Assembly: GCA_902812405.1 (NCBI GenBank)
Contig: CADDZI010000004.1
Coordinates: 21,100-85,099 of the forward strand
DNA length: 64,000 nt
From: a bacterium
GTDB taxonomy: Bacteria; Vulcanimicrobiota; Vulcanimicrobiia; Eremiobacterales; Eremiobacteraceae
Reading direction: 5' to 3'
The position numbers and the translations under genes were made by a program. Positions 33,989 to 42,856 of this stretch are shown piece after piece (position 1 is the stretch's first letter; the number at the start of each line of letters is the position of its first letter). Under the pieces are notes generated by a model that saw only the letters and a program-made list of their open reading frames with translations, had not been told where the DNA came from and searched no databases.

Positions 33989-35005
33989 ATGGCAAGCGAA
34001 CCCAAGGTCCGCGTGTCCTTACCCGAAGGCCTCACTGCCGACGCGCTGCGCGAGATGTACTATCGCATGGTGCTGACGCGTTTGTGCGACGAGCGGGCGT
34101 TTGCCCTCAACCGGCAAGGAAAGATACCCTTCGCCGCCAGCTGCAAAGGGCACGAGGCGGCGCAAGTCGGCACGGCCTACGCAATCCGCCGCGGTACGGA
34201 TTGGGTCGTACCCTACTATCGGGATACGGCCCTGGCGCTGGCTTTGGGCGTCACGCCGCGCGAGCAGATGCTGTGCCTGTTTGCGCGCAAAGCCGACCTG
34301 TTCTCGGCGGGCCGGCAGTTTCCGAACCACTACAGCGTCCCCGACCGCCACATCGCGACCATTTCGAGCATCATTGCGGCGCACATCACCCACGGCGTCG
34401 GCATGGCGTTGGCCTTCCGGATGCGCCGCGAGCCCGTCGTCACCGTCGTGTGCTTCGGCGAGGGCGCGACGAGCGAAGGTGAATGGCACGAGGCGCTCAA
34501 TTTTGCCGGCATCCACAAACTGCCGGTCGTCTTCGTCTGCGAGAACAACGAGTTTGCCATCTCCGTGCCGCAGCGGCTGCAGATGGCGATTCCGAACGTC
34601 GCCGACCGAGCTGCCGGGTATGGCTTCTCGGGAGTCATCTGCGACGGTACGGACCCCATCACGACCTACACGATCGTCCGCGAAGCAGTCGAGCGTGCGC
34701 GCGCCGGCGGCGGACCGACGCTGGTTGAAGCCAAATGTTACCGCGCCATGTCCCACACGACAGACGACAATCAACTGACGTACCGTACCCCGGAGGAAAT
34801 CGAGGCGCTGGCCGCACGCGATCCCATCCCGCGCTTTGAGCGCTGGCTGCGCGAACGCGGCCTGCTGGGCCAGGACGACGCCGCCGAGCTGCGCCGGAAG
34901 GCACAGGCGGAAGTAGACGAAGCGACGGATTGGGCGGAGGCGCAACCGCCGCCGGCGGAGGAGGACCTGTACACGCACGTGTACGCGTCCGGCCCGCTCT
35001 CGTAG
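33989..35005 (+). CDS. Thiamine-dependent 2-oxoacid dehydrogenase E1 alpha subunit
   Basis: E1 alpha decarboxylates a 2-oxoacid using thiamine diphosphate. The 338 residues include YYRDTALALALGV, the TPP-binding GEGATSEGEWHEALNFAGIH followed by CENNEFAISVP, and the phosphorylation-loop region RAMSHTTDD. The subunit architecture (alpha2-beta2) and the RxxDxxL-type YYRD region fit the branched-chain 2-oxoacid (BkdA) or pyruvate dehydrogenase of bacteria. Sequence does not settle which. It is the first gene of the E1a-E1b-E2 operon; E3 is not in the window. Confidence 0.88.
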   Translation: MASEPKVRVSLPEGLTADALREMYYRMVLTRLCDERAFALNRQGKIPFAASCKGHEAAQVGTAYAIRRGTDWVVPYYRDTALALALGVTPREQMLCLFARKADLFSAGRQFPNHYSVPDRHIATISSIIAAHITHGVGMALAFRMRREPVVTVVCFGEGATSEGEWHEALNFAGIHKLPVVFVCENNEFAISVPQRLQMAIPNVADRAAGYGFSGVICDGTDPITTYTIVREAVERARAGGGPTLVEAKCYRAMSHTTDDNQLTYRTPEEIEALAARDPIPRFERWLRERGLLGQDDAAELRRKAQAEVDEATDWAEAQPPPAEEDLYTHVYASGPLS

Positions 35006-35013
35006 GCCGCAGG

Positions 35014-35997
35014 ATGGCTGTCAAGACGGTTCTCGAAAGCGTCCGTGACGCTCTGCACGCCGAGATGGCGCGCGATGCCCGGGTTTTCATCATGGGCGAA
35101 GACGTCGGGCCGCGCGGCAACGTCTTTCTCATCACCAAGGGCTTTCTGGACGAGTTCGGTCCGCAGCGTGTCATCGACACACCTCTGGCGGAAGCCTCAA
35201 TCGTGGGCATCGCCATTGGGGCGGCCATGGCCGGCATGCGCCCGGTCGCGGAAATCCAATTCGCAGATTTTATTTACCCTGCGTACAACCAGATTGTCGG
35301 TGAAGCGGCCAAGATACGCTACCGCAGTGCCGGCGGATTCTCGTGTCCGCTCGTCATCCGGACACCCTATGGCGGCGGCGTGCGCGGCGCACTCTCCCAC
35401 TCGGTCAGCGTCGAGGCGCTCTTCTACCACGTGCCGGGACTGAAGATGTGCGTGCCGTCAACGCCGGCCGATGCCTACGGGTTGCTCGTCAGCGCGATCC
35501 GCGACGATGATCCAGTGCTGTTCCTGGAGCATAAACGGACCTATCGCCTCATCAAGGGCGAGGTGCCGGACGGGGACTTCACGGTGCCCATTGGTAAAGC
35601 CGACGTGGCCCGCCCAGGGAAGGACGTCACGGTGGTCTCATACGGGCTCATGCGTCACTACGCGGTCGAGGCGGCCGAGAAGCTGGCCCCGGAAGGCATC
35701 GACGCCGAAGTCATCGACCTGCGCACGATCCGCCCCCTGGACCGGGCGACGATCTTGACCAGCGTCGCCAAGACGCACCGCCTCCTCGTCGTGCACGAGG
35801 ATCAGAAGTTCGGCGGCGTGGGCGCCGAAGTCGCGGCCGTCGTTGCCGAGGAGGCTTTTTTCGATCTGGATGCGCCCATTCGCCGGGTCTGCGGCCCGGA
35901 CGTTCCGGCCATGGGATATGCAAAAGAGTACGAGGAGGCATTCATGCCCAGTCCTGAGCGTATTGCCGCCGCCATCCGCGAGCTGGCGCACGAATGA
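35014..35997 (+). CDS. 2-oxoacid dehydrogenase E1 beta subunit
   Basis: The 327-residue beta subunit completes the TPP site. Family blocks include FIMGEDVGPRGNVFLITKGF, RVIDTPLAEASIVGIAIGAA, AEIQFADFIYPAYNQI, VIRTPYGGGVRGALSHSVS and VEALFYHVPGLKMCVPSTP, and the C-terminal transketolase-like part (VSYGLMRHYAVEAAEKL). An AGG ribosome site and ATG lie nine bases after the alpha stop codon. It functions with E1 alpha and E2 as the oxidative decarboxylase core. Confidence 0.9.
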   Translation: MAVKTVLESVRDALHAEMARDARVFIMGEDVGPRGNVFLITKGFLDEFGPQRVIDTPLAEASIVGIAIGAAMAGMRPVAEIQFADFIYPAYNQIVGEAAKIRYRSAGGFSCPLVIRTPYGGGVRGALSHSVSVEALFYHVPGLKMCVPSTPADAYGLLVSAIRDDDPVLFLEHKRTYRLIKGEVPDGDFTVPIGKADVARPGKDVTVVSYGLMRHYAVEAAEKLAPEGIDAEVIDLRTIRPLDRATILTSVAKTHRLLVVHEDQKFGGVGAEVAAVVAEEAFFDLDAPIRRVCGPDVPAMGYAKEYEEAFMPSPERIAAAIRELAHE

Positions 35998-36018
35998 CGT
36001 CCGAGGTGTAAGACGCAC

Positions 36019-37302
36019 ATGGCGACCGTCAGCATGCCCCAACTGGGTGAGACCGTTACCGAAGGGACCGTTGGCCGCTGGCTCAAGAAAGAAGGCGACA
36101 CGGTCGCCAAGTACGAGCCGCTTCTCGAGGTTGAAACGGATAAAGTTGCCTCCGAGATCCCGTCGCCCTTTGCCGGCAGGTTGACCAAGATTCTGGCCAA
36201 CGAAGGCATGACCGTGCCGGTCGGAGCCCCCCTGTGTGAAATCAGTGAGGAGGCGGAACGCAGCCTGCAGGCCGTGCCCGCGGACACAGGCGCCGCGTCC
36301 GGGGCGCCGAGCGCAGGCACCGGTAGCCCGCAAGCAAGAGGGCCTGCACCGGAAGTGCCGGACACGTCGGCGCGCAGCGCCGCCGGTGAGGGAGACGGCG
36401 TCCGCTACTCGCCGGCCGTTCGCCGCTTGGCTCGCCAACACGGGGTTGATTTGCGCACCCTGGCCGGCACAGGCAAAGGTGGCCGCGTGACGGCCAAGGA
36501 CCTCGAGCAGCATCTGGCATCCGGCCACGCATCGCCGTCATCCGGTGCAGGCATCGCCGCTCCCCCGCCGGTGCAGACGCCATCCGCACCCGCGGCGGCG
36601 CCGACGGCCGCCGAGGGTGACACGATCGTGCGCCTCACCCAGATGCGCAAGACGATCGCCCAGCACATGGTGCTCGCCAAGACGACGGTTCCGCATGCCT
36701 GGTCCATGGTCGAGGCCGACGTCACGGATCTCGTGCGTTGGCGCGAGCGAGAGAAGGATGCTTTCTTTGCCCGCGAGGGCGTCAAGCTGACCGTTCTGCC
36801 GGTTGTCGTGCAGTGCGTCTGTCAGGCGCTGCGCGAATTCCCGATGGTCAATGCGACCTGGGGCGGCGACCACATCATCCTGCGCCGTCACATCAATATC
36901 GGCATCGCAGTGGACATCGAGGAGGGGCTCGTGGTCCCGGTCATCCGCGATGCGGATCGCATGAGTGTCGCGGGTCTGGCCCGCAGCATTGCCGAACTGG
37001 CGACCAAGGCTCGCGCCCGCAAGCTGACGATGGAAGATATGGCCGACGGCACGTTCACGGTGGACAACACGGGAGCTTTGGGCAGCGTGGCCTCATACCC
37101 GATTATCAATTCGCCCCAGGCGGCAATCCTAACCACGGAAGCCATCCTCAAGCGACCATGGGTGATCGGGGAGGCAATCGCCATTCGCTCGATTATGAAT
37201 CTCTGTCTCAGCCTCGACCACCGCGTGCTCGACGGATCGACGGCATCCCGCTTCCTGCAATCGGTTAAGCGCCGTCTTGAGTCGTTCGTTCCTCCCTCGT
37301 AA
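36019..37302 (+). CDS. Dihydrolipoamide acyltransferase (E2)
   Basis: A 427-residue E2: one lipoyl domain (about 1-75, lipoyl-lysine in VETDKVASEI), an Ala/Pro linker, a peripheral-subunit-binding domain (about 130-165, YSPAVRRLARQHGVDLRTLA), a second flexible linker (about 176-200), and the catalytic domain (about 205-427) ending in LDHRVLDGS, which holds the catalytic His and Asp. It transfers the acyl group from E1 to CoA and forms the core of the complex. Only 21 bp separate it from E1 beta. Whether acetyl or branched-chain acyl is transferred is not decided by sequence. Confidence 0.92.
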   Translation: MATVSMPQLGETVTEGTVGRWLKKEGDTVAKYEPLLEVETDKVASEIPSPFAGRLTKILANEGMTVPVGAPLCEISEEAERSLQAVPADTGAASGAPSAGTGSPQARGPAPEVPDTSARSAAGEGDGVRYSPAVRRLARQHGVDLRTLAGTGKGGRVTAKDLEQHLASGHASPSSGAGIAAPPPVQTPSAPAAAPTAAEGDTIVRLTQMRKTIAQHMVLAKTTVPHAWSMVEADVTDLVRWREREKDAFFAREGVKLTVLPVVVQCVCQALREFPMVNATWGGDHIILRRHINIGIAVDIEEGLVVPVIRDADRMSVAGLARSIAELATKARARKLTMEDMADGTFTVDNTGALGSVASYPIINSPQAAILTTEAILKRPWVIGEAIAIRSIMNLCLSLDHRVLDGSTASRFLQSVKRRLESFVPPS

Positions 37303-37356
37303 GGACGCGTAAGGCGCCGCGCCTCGCCCTCCTGGCCGTGGGGTGAACCTTCTCGG

Positions 37357-38592
37357 TCAGCGGAGATCGCGCAAGCCGGACCGGCGCGCGGCGCGGACCG
37401 CAGCCAGCGCGACGAGCATGCCGCCCGCGGCCAAGGTGCTACGCAACCCGGCCACGCTGGCCAGCGAGCCCAAGAGCCATGCGCCGAGCGGCATGAAGCC
37501 AAGGAAGATCATCGTATAGAGAGACATGACCCGGCCGCGCATTTCCAGCCGCGTGTGGGTCTGTAGAAGGGTGTTCGTCATGCCCATGAAGAGCATGATG
37601 CTCGCGCCTAAGACGATAAGGAGCAGCGTACCCGGCCACGCCCGCGAGGAGACGGCAAAACCAGCCAGGGCCAATCCGGCGAAGGCGGCACAGGTTGCGG
37701 CCAACCGTCCGCGGTGGCGGGCCGAGCCGATGAGTGCCACCGTCACCGACCCGGCAAGAGCCCCGGCGCCCGAAGCAGCCATGAGAGTGCCCAACGTCGT
37801 CGGACCTTGTGCGAGAACGGTCCGGACAAAAGCCGGCAGCAGTTGGATGTAGGGCCGGGCAACAACCGAGACGAGGAGAGCCAGCGAGAGCAGCGTCAGG
37901 ATGGCGGGTTGACCCCGCACGTACGCGATGCCGTCGCGGACTTCGGTCCAGATGCCGGCTTGGTGCTGCCCAGGCACGGGCGGCTTAGGGGTCATGAGCA
38001 CAAGCGCGACGATGACGGCTGCGAAGGAAGCGGCGTTCGTGTAGAACGTGGCCGCGATGCCCACGGTATCGACGAGGACGCCGCCCAAGGCCGGACCGAT
38101 GATCCCCGGGCCGTTGAACGCAGCGGAATTGAGCCCAATGGCGTTCATCAATTCGCGCGGGCCGACAAGCAGCGGCACGAGTGACTGACGGGTGGGTGCG
38201 TCAAAGGTGAGAGCGCAGGCCGAAATTCCCGCCAGCAGGACGACTTCCCAGATACGGACGACCCGTGCCTGCGTTAAAATCGCAAGACCCAGGCCCGCGA
38301 GGCCCAGGACCGCCTGCGTGACGATCAAGAGACGGCGCCGGTCGATGTGATCTGCTACTGCGCCCGCAACCCCGGAAAGGGCCAAGACCGGGATGGCTCG
38401 CACGAAACCAATGATACCCAGGTACAAAGGCGCCAGCGCCGGCCGGGGTGCGAGCTGGACGACCAGCCAACCCTGCGCAAGCGTGGCCATCCAGCTTCCC
38501 GTATTGGAAATGAGGAGTCCGATCCACAACAGGCGGAACTCCCGGTAGGACAGGGCCCCAAAGCGGGGGCGGGTAGGCCCGTCCTGGGCCAT
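37357..38592 (-). CDS. MFS transporter (EntS-like exporter)
   Basis: A 411-residue major facilitator with about 11-12 hydrophobic helices, starting at ATG 38592. The loop-2 motif AVADHIDRRRLLIV matches the MFS signature, and FRLLWIGLLISNTGSWMA with the DAPTRQSLVPLLVG segment is typical of the enterobactin-exporter-like (MFS_3) group. It likely exports a small organic compound. It is convergent with the E2 gene. Its 640-bp upstream region holds a structured RNA candidate with its own promoter and terminator and a 40-bp direct repeat, so its expression seems elaborately controlled. Confidence 0.87.
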   Translation of the reverse strand: MAQDGPTRPRFGALSYREFRLLWIGLLISNTGSWMATLAQGWLVVQLAPRPALAPLYLGIIGFVRAIPVLALSGVAGAVADHIDRRRLLIVTQAVLGLAGLGLAILTQARVVRIWEVVLLAGISACALTFDAPTRQSLVPLLVGPRELMNAIGLNSAAFNGPGIIGPALGGVLVDTVGIAATFYTNAASFAAVIVALVLMTPKPPVPGQHQAGIWTEVRDGIAYVRGQPAILTLLSLALLVSVVARPYIQLLPAFVRTVLAQGPTTLGTLMAASGAGALAGSVTVALIGSARHRGRLAATCAAFAGLALAGFAVSSRAWPGTLLLIVLGASIMLFMGMTNTLLQTHTRLEMRGRVMSLYTMIFLGFMPLGAWLLGSLASVAGLRSTLAAGGMLVALAAVRAARRSGLRDLR

Positions 38593-38703
38593 GGTGCGGG
38601 GTTCTTGAGCACTATCCGCCACGCGGCAGCCTTCGCACGACCGGTCATGGGCTCCGGCAGGCAATCGCATGCCACACCGTCCTGGGCCGCAGCCGCGACG
38701 GCG

Positions 38704-38806
38704 GGCCCGGTCCAACATGTCACAACCTTGTGGGCGCGGCGGGGGAAGAACACCCGGCAGTTCTAGCGGCCCGGTCCAACATGTCACACAACCTTCGGGG
38801 GCGCGG
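38704..38806. repeat. Direct repeat of about 40 bp upstream of the MFS gene
   Basis: Two copies (38704-38742 and 38768-38806) of GGCCCGGTCCAACATGTCAC, then AACCTT and GGGCGCGGC; the second has two extra bases. Both contain ACATGT. They are offset by 64 bp (about six helical turns) and lie about 110-215 bp upstream of the MFS start. They fit paired operator sites, or a small duplication. Confidence 0.6.
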
Positions 38807-38876
38807 CAGGAGCGCACTCCGGCGCGTTGGAGCAGGCGCCCTCGACACGCCAGCCGGGCACAGAGATGTGTGCAGG

Positions 38877-38915
38877 AAAAACAGTAACGACCGGGCGTGG
38901 CCCGGTCGTTAACTG
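38877..38915 (-). terminator. Rho-independent terminator of the upstream RNA
   Basis: On the minus strand 38910-38900 pairs perfectly with 38896-38886 (11 bp, AACGACCGGGC and its complement, three-base loop), extended by ACTGT/ACAGT, then followed by a run of five Ts (38881-38877). A strong intrinsic terminator 285 bp before the MFS start. Confidence 0.82.
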
Positions 38916-39128
38916 TTTGGCCGATGGCATTTTCGCCGCGCGTGCGAACCTCGCTCCCTAGTCAGCAGGTCCGCTTGCGTAGGCTTAACTGGGACGCGAT
39001 CCCCAGAGCCATCACCCGGCGTGAGCCGGGTCCCCAACGGTAGGGGTACCATTCCGAGGCTCTCAGCTCTCCACTATTGCACTAGTGGCACCCGTTGTTG
39101 CTGATCACCCCGGCACCGCGGTTGGTGT
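38877..39128 (-). ncRNA. Structured RNA candidate (leader or free small RNA)
   Basis: About 250 nt between a promoter (39135-39163) and a terminator (38877-38915) on the minus strand, with no good reading frame. Pairings visible on the plus-strand coordinates are: 39071-39076 with 39083-39088 (CCACTA hairpin); a long-range helix of 39005-39010 with 39058-39063 (AGAGCC/GGCTCT), enclosing two hairpins, 39014-39020 with 39025-39031 (ACCCGGC) and 39032-39035 with 39043-39046 (CCCC); and 38991-38994 with 39000-39003. This multi-helix layout plus terminator is like a riboswitch or attenuator controlling the MFS gene 285 bp on, or a free regulatory RNA. It does not match consensus features I know for TPP, cobalamin, ydaO, guanidine, glycine, 6S, SRP or RNase P RNAs. 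Confidence 0.5.
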
Positions 39129-39134
39129 ACTGGC

Positions 39135-39163
39135 AGTATACTCAACACCGGCGTTACGCGCAA
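39135..39163 (-). promoter_or_regulatory. Sigma-70-type promoter of the RNA/MFS transcript
   Basis: On the minus strand TTGCGC (39163-39158), a 17-bp spacer, and TATACT (39140-39135). Spacing and the -10 are near ideal. The expected start is about 39128, about 540 bp before the MFS gene, leaving the structured RNA as its 5' portion. Confidence 0.6.
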
Positions 39164-39232
39164 CTGAACGGACGTTCGTTTTGCAAAAAAAATTGTGGAT
39201 AGCTGTTGCATCCTTGTGGATAAGGCTGTGAG

Positions 39233-40600
39233 TTAGGCTGACGATGCGTCAGACATCACGCCGAGAGCGTACCACAGCTGCTCTTCGGTGATGACGAGGG
39301 GCGGCGAAAGCGAGACAACCGCAGACTGCGGGCCGCTTCTCAGGACGAGAATCCCGCGCTGCAATGCGGCGCGCGCCGCCGCGGCCGCTGCCCGGCCGTC
39401 GGGGCGCCCGTCTTCGGTAATGAACTCGAGTCCCCACAGCAAACCGGCACCCCGAACGTCTCCGACACGATGCGGGTTTGCGGCCCGGATGCCTTCCAGA
39501 CGCTCGCGAACGCGCGGAGCCAGAGCGTCCGCCCGCTCGACAAGCCTGCGCTCCCGGACCACGCGCAAGCAGGCCAGGGCCGCCGCACAACCGGCCGGAT
39601 GGCCCATGAATGTTGCCGTATGGATCGCCTCGCCGGTCGACGCCGGCCAGGCATCCATGACCTCGGACCTTCCGATGCAGGCTGCAAGCGGAAAGCCGGC
39701 CGCAAGGCCTTTGCCGACGCACAGCAGATCGGGAGCCACGCCAGCGTGCTCGCAGGCAAACCACCGGCCGGTACGCCCGAAACCGGTAAAGATTTCGTCA
39801 AAGATAAGCAGCAGACCGCGTGCGTCACACAGCCTGCGCAATGCGGCGAGCCAGCCGGCGGGCGCTGGGACGTCGCCGCCGCGCCCAAGGATGGGCTCGA
39901 CCAGGACCGCCCCAATGCGATCGCCCTCTCTGTCCACTATGTCAACCACGGAGGCCAGGCATGCGACGCCGCACTCCGGATAGCGCAAAGCCAGCGGACA
40001 GCGATAACAGTACGGATAGTCGGCTCTTCGTCCGAAACCTCCCAGCTGATCGGCAAACGGCAAGCGGAAGAGCTCGCCGTCCGTGACCTCAAGGGCACCG
40101 TAGCCGAGACCGTGGTACGCACCTCGGAAGGAGATGACCCCCGGCTTTCCGGTGGCCAGTTTGGCGGTCTTCAGAGCGACTTCGACCGCCTCCGAACCCG
40201 ATCCGGTCAAAATCGCCCGTTTGGGTCCGGGTCCGGGCATCAGCCGGCACAGCTCTCGCGCCAGCTGCAGGCGCGGTTCAGAGGGATAGATATCTCCCAG
40301 GCCATGGAAGAGGCGCTGCGCCTGGCCGGCCATGGCTGATACGACGTCGGGGTTCGCGTGCCCGACGGAAGCGACGCCGAAGAAACCCGAGAGGTCAACG
40401 TACACGTTGCCGTCGACGTCGGTGACGTTTGCCCCGAAGGCTCGCTCGATGATGATCGGGCCGCCGTCGCCCCCATACGTCAGGTTGCGGCTCTCGCATT
40501 CCCGCCCTTGCGCCCAGACTGCGCGGCTGCGCGGACCGGGAGGTTCCGCCACGATTCGCGGCAGCTGAGTGCCAAACGCCGGCACGTCGGCGGCGTTCAC
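39233..40600 (-). CDS. Class III pyridoxal-phosphate aminotransferase
   Basis: A 455-residue fold-type I transaminase of the 4-aminobutyrate/acetylornithine/omega-aminotransferase class. Blocks are GDIYPSEPRLQLARELCRLM, LTGSGSEAVEVALKTAK, FRGAYHGLGYGALEVTDG, the cofactor Asp in LLLIFDEIFTGFGRTG, PLP-lysine in LLCVGKGLAAGFPLAACIG, and TATFMGHPAGCAAAL. The PYCYRCPLALRYPECGVACL insertion has four Cys and may be a structural metal site. GTG 40600 overlaps the LuxC stop (GTGA). Placed after acyl-activating and acyl-reducing enzymes, it probably aminates the aldehyde they produce. Confidence 0.85.
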   Translation of the reverse strand: MNAADVPAFGTQLPRIVAEPPGPRSRAVWAQGRECESRNLTYGGDGGPIIIERAFGANVTDVDGNVYVDLSGFFGVASVGHANPDVVSAMAGQAQRLFHGLGDIYPSEPRLQLARELCRLMPGPGPKRAILTGSGSEAVEVALKTAKLATGKPGVISFRGAYHGLGYGALEVTDGELFRLPFADQLGGFGRRADYPYCYRCPLALRYPECGVACLASVVDIVDREGDRIGAVLVEPILGRGGDVPAPAGWLAALRRLCDARGLLLIFDEIFTGFGRTGRWFACEHAGVAPDLLCVGKGLAAGFPLAACIGRSEVMDAWPASTGEAIHTATFMGHPAGCAAALACLRVVRERRLVERADALAPRVRERLEGIRAANPHRVGDVRGAGLLWGLEFITEDGRPDGRAAAAAARAALQRGILVLRSGPQSAVVSLSPPLVITEEQLWYALGVMSDASSA

Positions 40601-41763
40601 GTCGCGTTGCGGCTGAGGAAGTCGGCCAACGCGGGGCGGTAGCCCAGGGGCGGGCGCTGCATCTCGCCGAGACGGCAGACCCGCAGTGCGCCGGCCGCAA
40701 GGAATGCATGATGCAGCGCGGCGGTCGCCTCGCCGGCGACACCGACCGTGTCCAGCCGCGCTCCCAGAGCACCGGCCGCCGACGCTGCGGCATCTGGGGT
40801 CGCGCATGGCTTGACGATGGCGATTCGGCCAAAGCCGGCGCACGCCGGAGGCGAATACGGCTCGACGCCGACGACGAAGTCGGGCACGCCGTGCCGCTGC
40901 GGCCCGATGAGGATGGTATCCAGGGCGTGGGTGGCCGGCGGCAACGCGCGCACACGTAGGCGCCGGACGAACTCGGCCACCGCGGCTTTCTCGGCGTCGC
41001 CGGCCAGGGCCCGCGGCAGTGTCACGCCGATACGCAGGAGTGCGTCGCGCAGCGCGTGGGCGAAGAGAATGGCGCGTGCTTCCCCACCTTCGACGTAGAC
41101 GGACTGCGGCGAGAGGCAGCCCCGCTGGTCGAAGAGCGCGATGTCGCGTGCGGCGGCGTCGGCCGCGGCGTGCACATCCGCGTCAGCACCGACGAATGCG
41201 ATGCTGTAGGCGGTGCCATATCCGATAACCTCGACGCGCGCCGGTGCCCGGCGGCGCACATCGGCGATTGTTTCGTCGTCGCCGAAAACGAGGATGCGAT
41301 CCACGCGCCCGAACACCTTGGCTTCGAAGTCCGCATCACCGCCGCTCCAGCGCAGGGCGCGCAGCGTGCCGGCGACCGGTGGCCCCAGCGTTTCGAATTG
41401 TTCGGCCACGATGTCGGCCAGGTGCAACTCGCGGTGCGATGCCTTAAGGAGAATCGTCGATCCGGCGGCCGCGGCGCAGTAGGCCACCGCGATGGCTGGG
41501 CCGATGACGTTGCCCGGAAGGATGGCCAACACGCGCAGGCCGCCGGCATCCGCATCCGGGATCCGGCTCAAAAAAGCATCTGCGTCGCGCAGGACGTTGT
41601 CGAGTGCCGCTTCGACGACGGGCGCCGGCCACTGTTCTCCCGCCAGCCGGGCGCGGGCGGCTCGACGCACGCCGGAGGCCGGGTCCGCCCACTGCGCAGC
41701 CCCAGCAAGGAGAACCGAGCGTCGCTTGTCTGCGAGAGCCCGGGCATCAACCGCCCGCGGCAC
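40597..41763 (-). CDS. luxC: LuxC-like acyl-CoA/acyl-protein reductase
   Basis: A 388-residue fatty-acid reductase homologue that reduces an activated acyl group to aldehyde with NADPH. It has an aldehyde-dehydrogenase-like fold: cofactor region VLAILPGNVIGPAIAVAYC and VFGDDETIADVRRRAP, and the catalytic Cys in ALFDQRGCLSPQSVYVEGG, as in LuxC. The start overlaps the luxE 3' end by 17 bp, and its stop is overlapped by the aminotransferase GTG. No luciferase (luxAB) or luxD is present, so it is not a bioluminescence operon. Confidence 0.88.
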   Translation of the reverse strand: MPRAVDARALADKRRSVLLAGAAQWADPASGVRRAARARLAGEQWPAPVVEAALDNVLRDADAFLSRIPDADAGGLRVLAILPGNVIGPAIAVAYCAAAAGSTILLKASHRELHLADIVAEQFETLGPPVAGTLRALRWSGGDADFEAKVFGRVDRILVFGDDETIADVRRRAPARVEVIGYGTAYSIAFVGADADVHAAADAAARDIALFDQRGCLSPQSVYVEGGEARAILFAHALRDALLRIGVTLPRALAGDAEKAAVAEFVRRLRVRALPPATHALDTILIGPQRHGVPDFVVGVEPYSPPACAGFGRIAIVKPCATPDAAASAAGALGARLDTVGVAGEATAALHHAFLAAGALRVCRLGEMQRPPLGYRPALADFLSRNAT

Positions 41764-42856
41764 GCAAAGTCTCCATCGTTAAACTGCACCCTTTAGGCGG
41801 TGCGGCCGGCGATCGCCCAAGGTACACAAAACCCTTATCCTGCAGGCGAACGAGATCGGCCGTCAGGACCGCTGCGACCGAACCACGGTTGACCAGATCG
41901 ACGACCTGCAGCAAGCCCGGTTCACCGGGAGGCACGTCGGCGCCGGAGATCGGGTCGACCGCCGCAATCCTGGCCCAGTGCGGACCCATCTTCAGGCCGT
42001 CGCGAGGGGGCGCACCGAGGAGCGCGTCTCGCAGGCTGGCGTCGTACCACTGGCTGCCTAATTCGCACATGCCGTACTCGGACAAACACAACGGCGCCGG
42101 GACGCCGAACAAGGCGCTCAGATCTGCATACAGTTCGTCACGTTCGACCGTACGTGAACGCCCCTTGAAACCGCCGGTTTCCAGGACGCGGCTGCCCGGC
42201 GGCAGATCGAAGCGGATGCCGCGGGCGCGACAGAAATCGATAAAATGCACGAAGGCGAAGGCGGTACCGAAGACGATCACAGGCTCGGCGGCAACCGCCA
42301 AGGACCGGCACAAGCGGCCGGCGTCCAAGCGGTCGCCGTGTACGAAGAAGCCGCCACCCGCACCGTGGCGCTGATGCAGCCGGCTCAGCATGTAGGACAG
42401 CGACGAGTGCGGGGCGTCCTCGAACGGCGGAGCGAGGCAGAACATCGGCATGGCATCCCGATCCGGCAGCACCCAGCGTGCGAACTGCCGGCTCAGCGAG
42501 AGATCGTAGAGTCTCGTGGTCTCGAGCTCGTGGACCGACGGGCGGCCGCCGGCGCGCGTCGTACCGCTGGAGATAAAACGCAAGACTGTCCTTTCGGGCG
42601 GAAAGCACGCCAGTCGGGCGTCGCCAAACGATGCTGCGGACACGGCGGGAATATCTTGCCAGCGACGGACGTCGCGGGGGGTCACCCCTCGCTGGTCGCA
42701 GAACGCGCGGTACGGCGCATTGTGTGCGTACTGGTAGGCAAATAGCCGCACGGCGAGATCGGTAAAGACGGTCTCGCTGCCGCCATCCTCGGCGAGGATG
42801 TAGGCGGAGATGTCCTGATCGAGTTCGGCGGCTGCCTGGGCCGCGTCGGTGTGCAC
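41747..42856 (-). CDS. luxE: LuxE-like acyl-protein synthetase (adenylating)
   Basis: A 369-residue homologue of LuxE/acyl-protein synthetase, which activates a fatty acid as acyl-AMP and passes it to a Cys for reduction by LuxC. Conserved features are FISSGTTRAGGRPSVHELET (adenylation P-loop-like), YMLSRLHQRHGAGGGFFVHG, TGGFKGRSRTVERDELYADL, and YGMCELGSQWYD. GTG 42856 gives the usual LuxE length; the open frame continues upstream across the divergent MBL gene but that part looks antisense. First gene of the luxE-luxC-aminotransferase operon. Confidence 0.85.
   Translation of the reverse strand: MHTDAAQAAAELDQDISAYILAEDGGSETVFTDLAVRLFAYQYAHNAPYRAFCDQRGVTPRDVRRWQDIPAVSAASFGDARLACFPPERTVLRFISSGTTRAGGRPSVHELETTRLYDLSLSRQFARWVLPDRDAMPMFCLAPPFEDAPHSSLSYMLSRLHQRHGAGGGFFVHGDRLDAGRLCRSLAVAAEPVIVFGTAFAFVHFIDFCRARGIRFDLPPGSRVLETGGFKGRSRTVERDELYADLSALFGVPAPLCLSEYGMCELGSQWYDASLRDALLGAPPRDGLKMGPHWARIAAVDPISGADVPPGEPGLLQVVDLVNRGSVAAVLTADLVRLQDKGFVYLGRSPAAPPKGCSLTMETLRAAGG

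Noticed and set aside
38950..39100. TPP riboswitch look-alike (GGGTGCC ... GCTGAGAG on the minus strand)
   Set aside because: The rest of the THI box (CCTGATCTGG ... CCAGCG) is absent, so a TPP aptamer is not supported.
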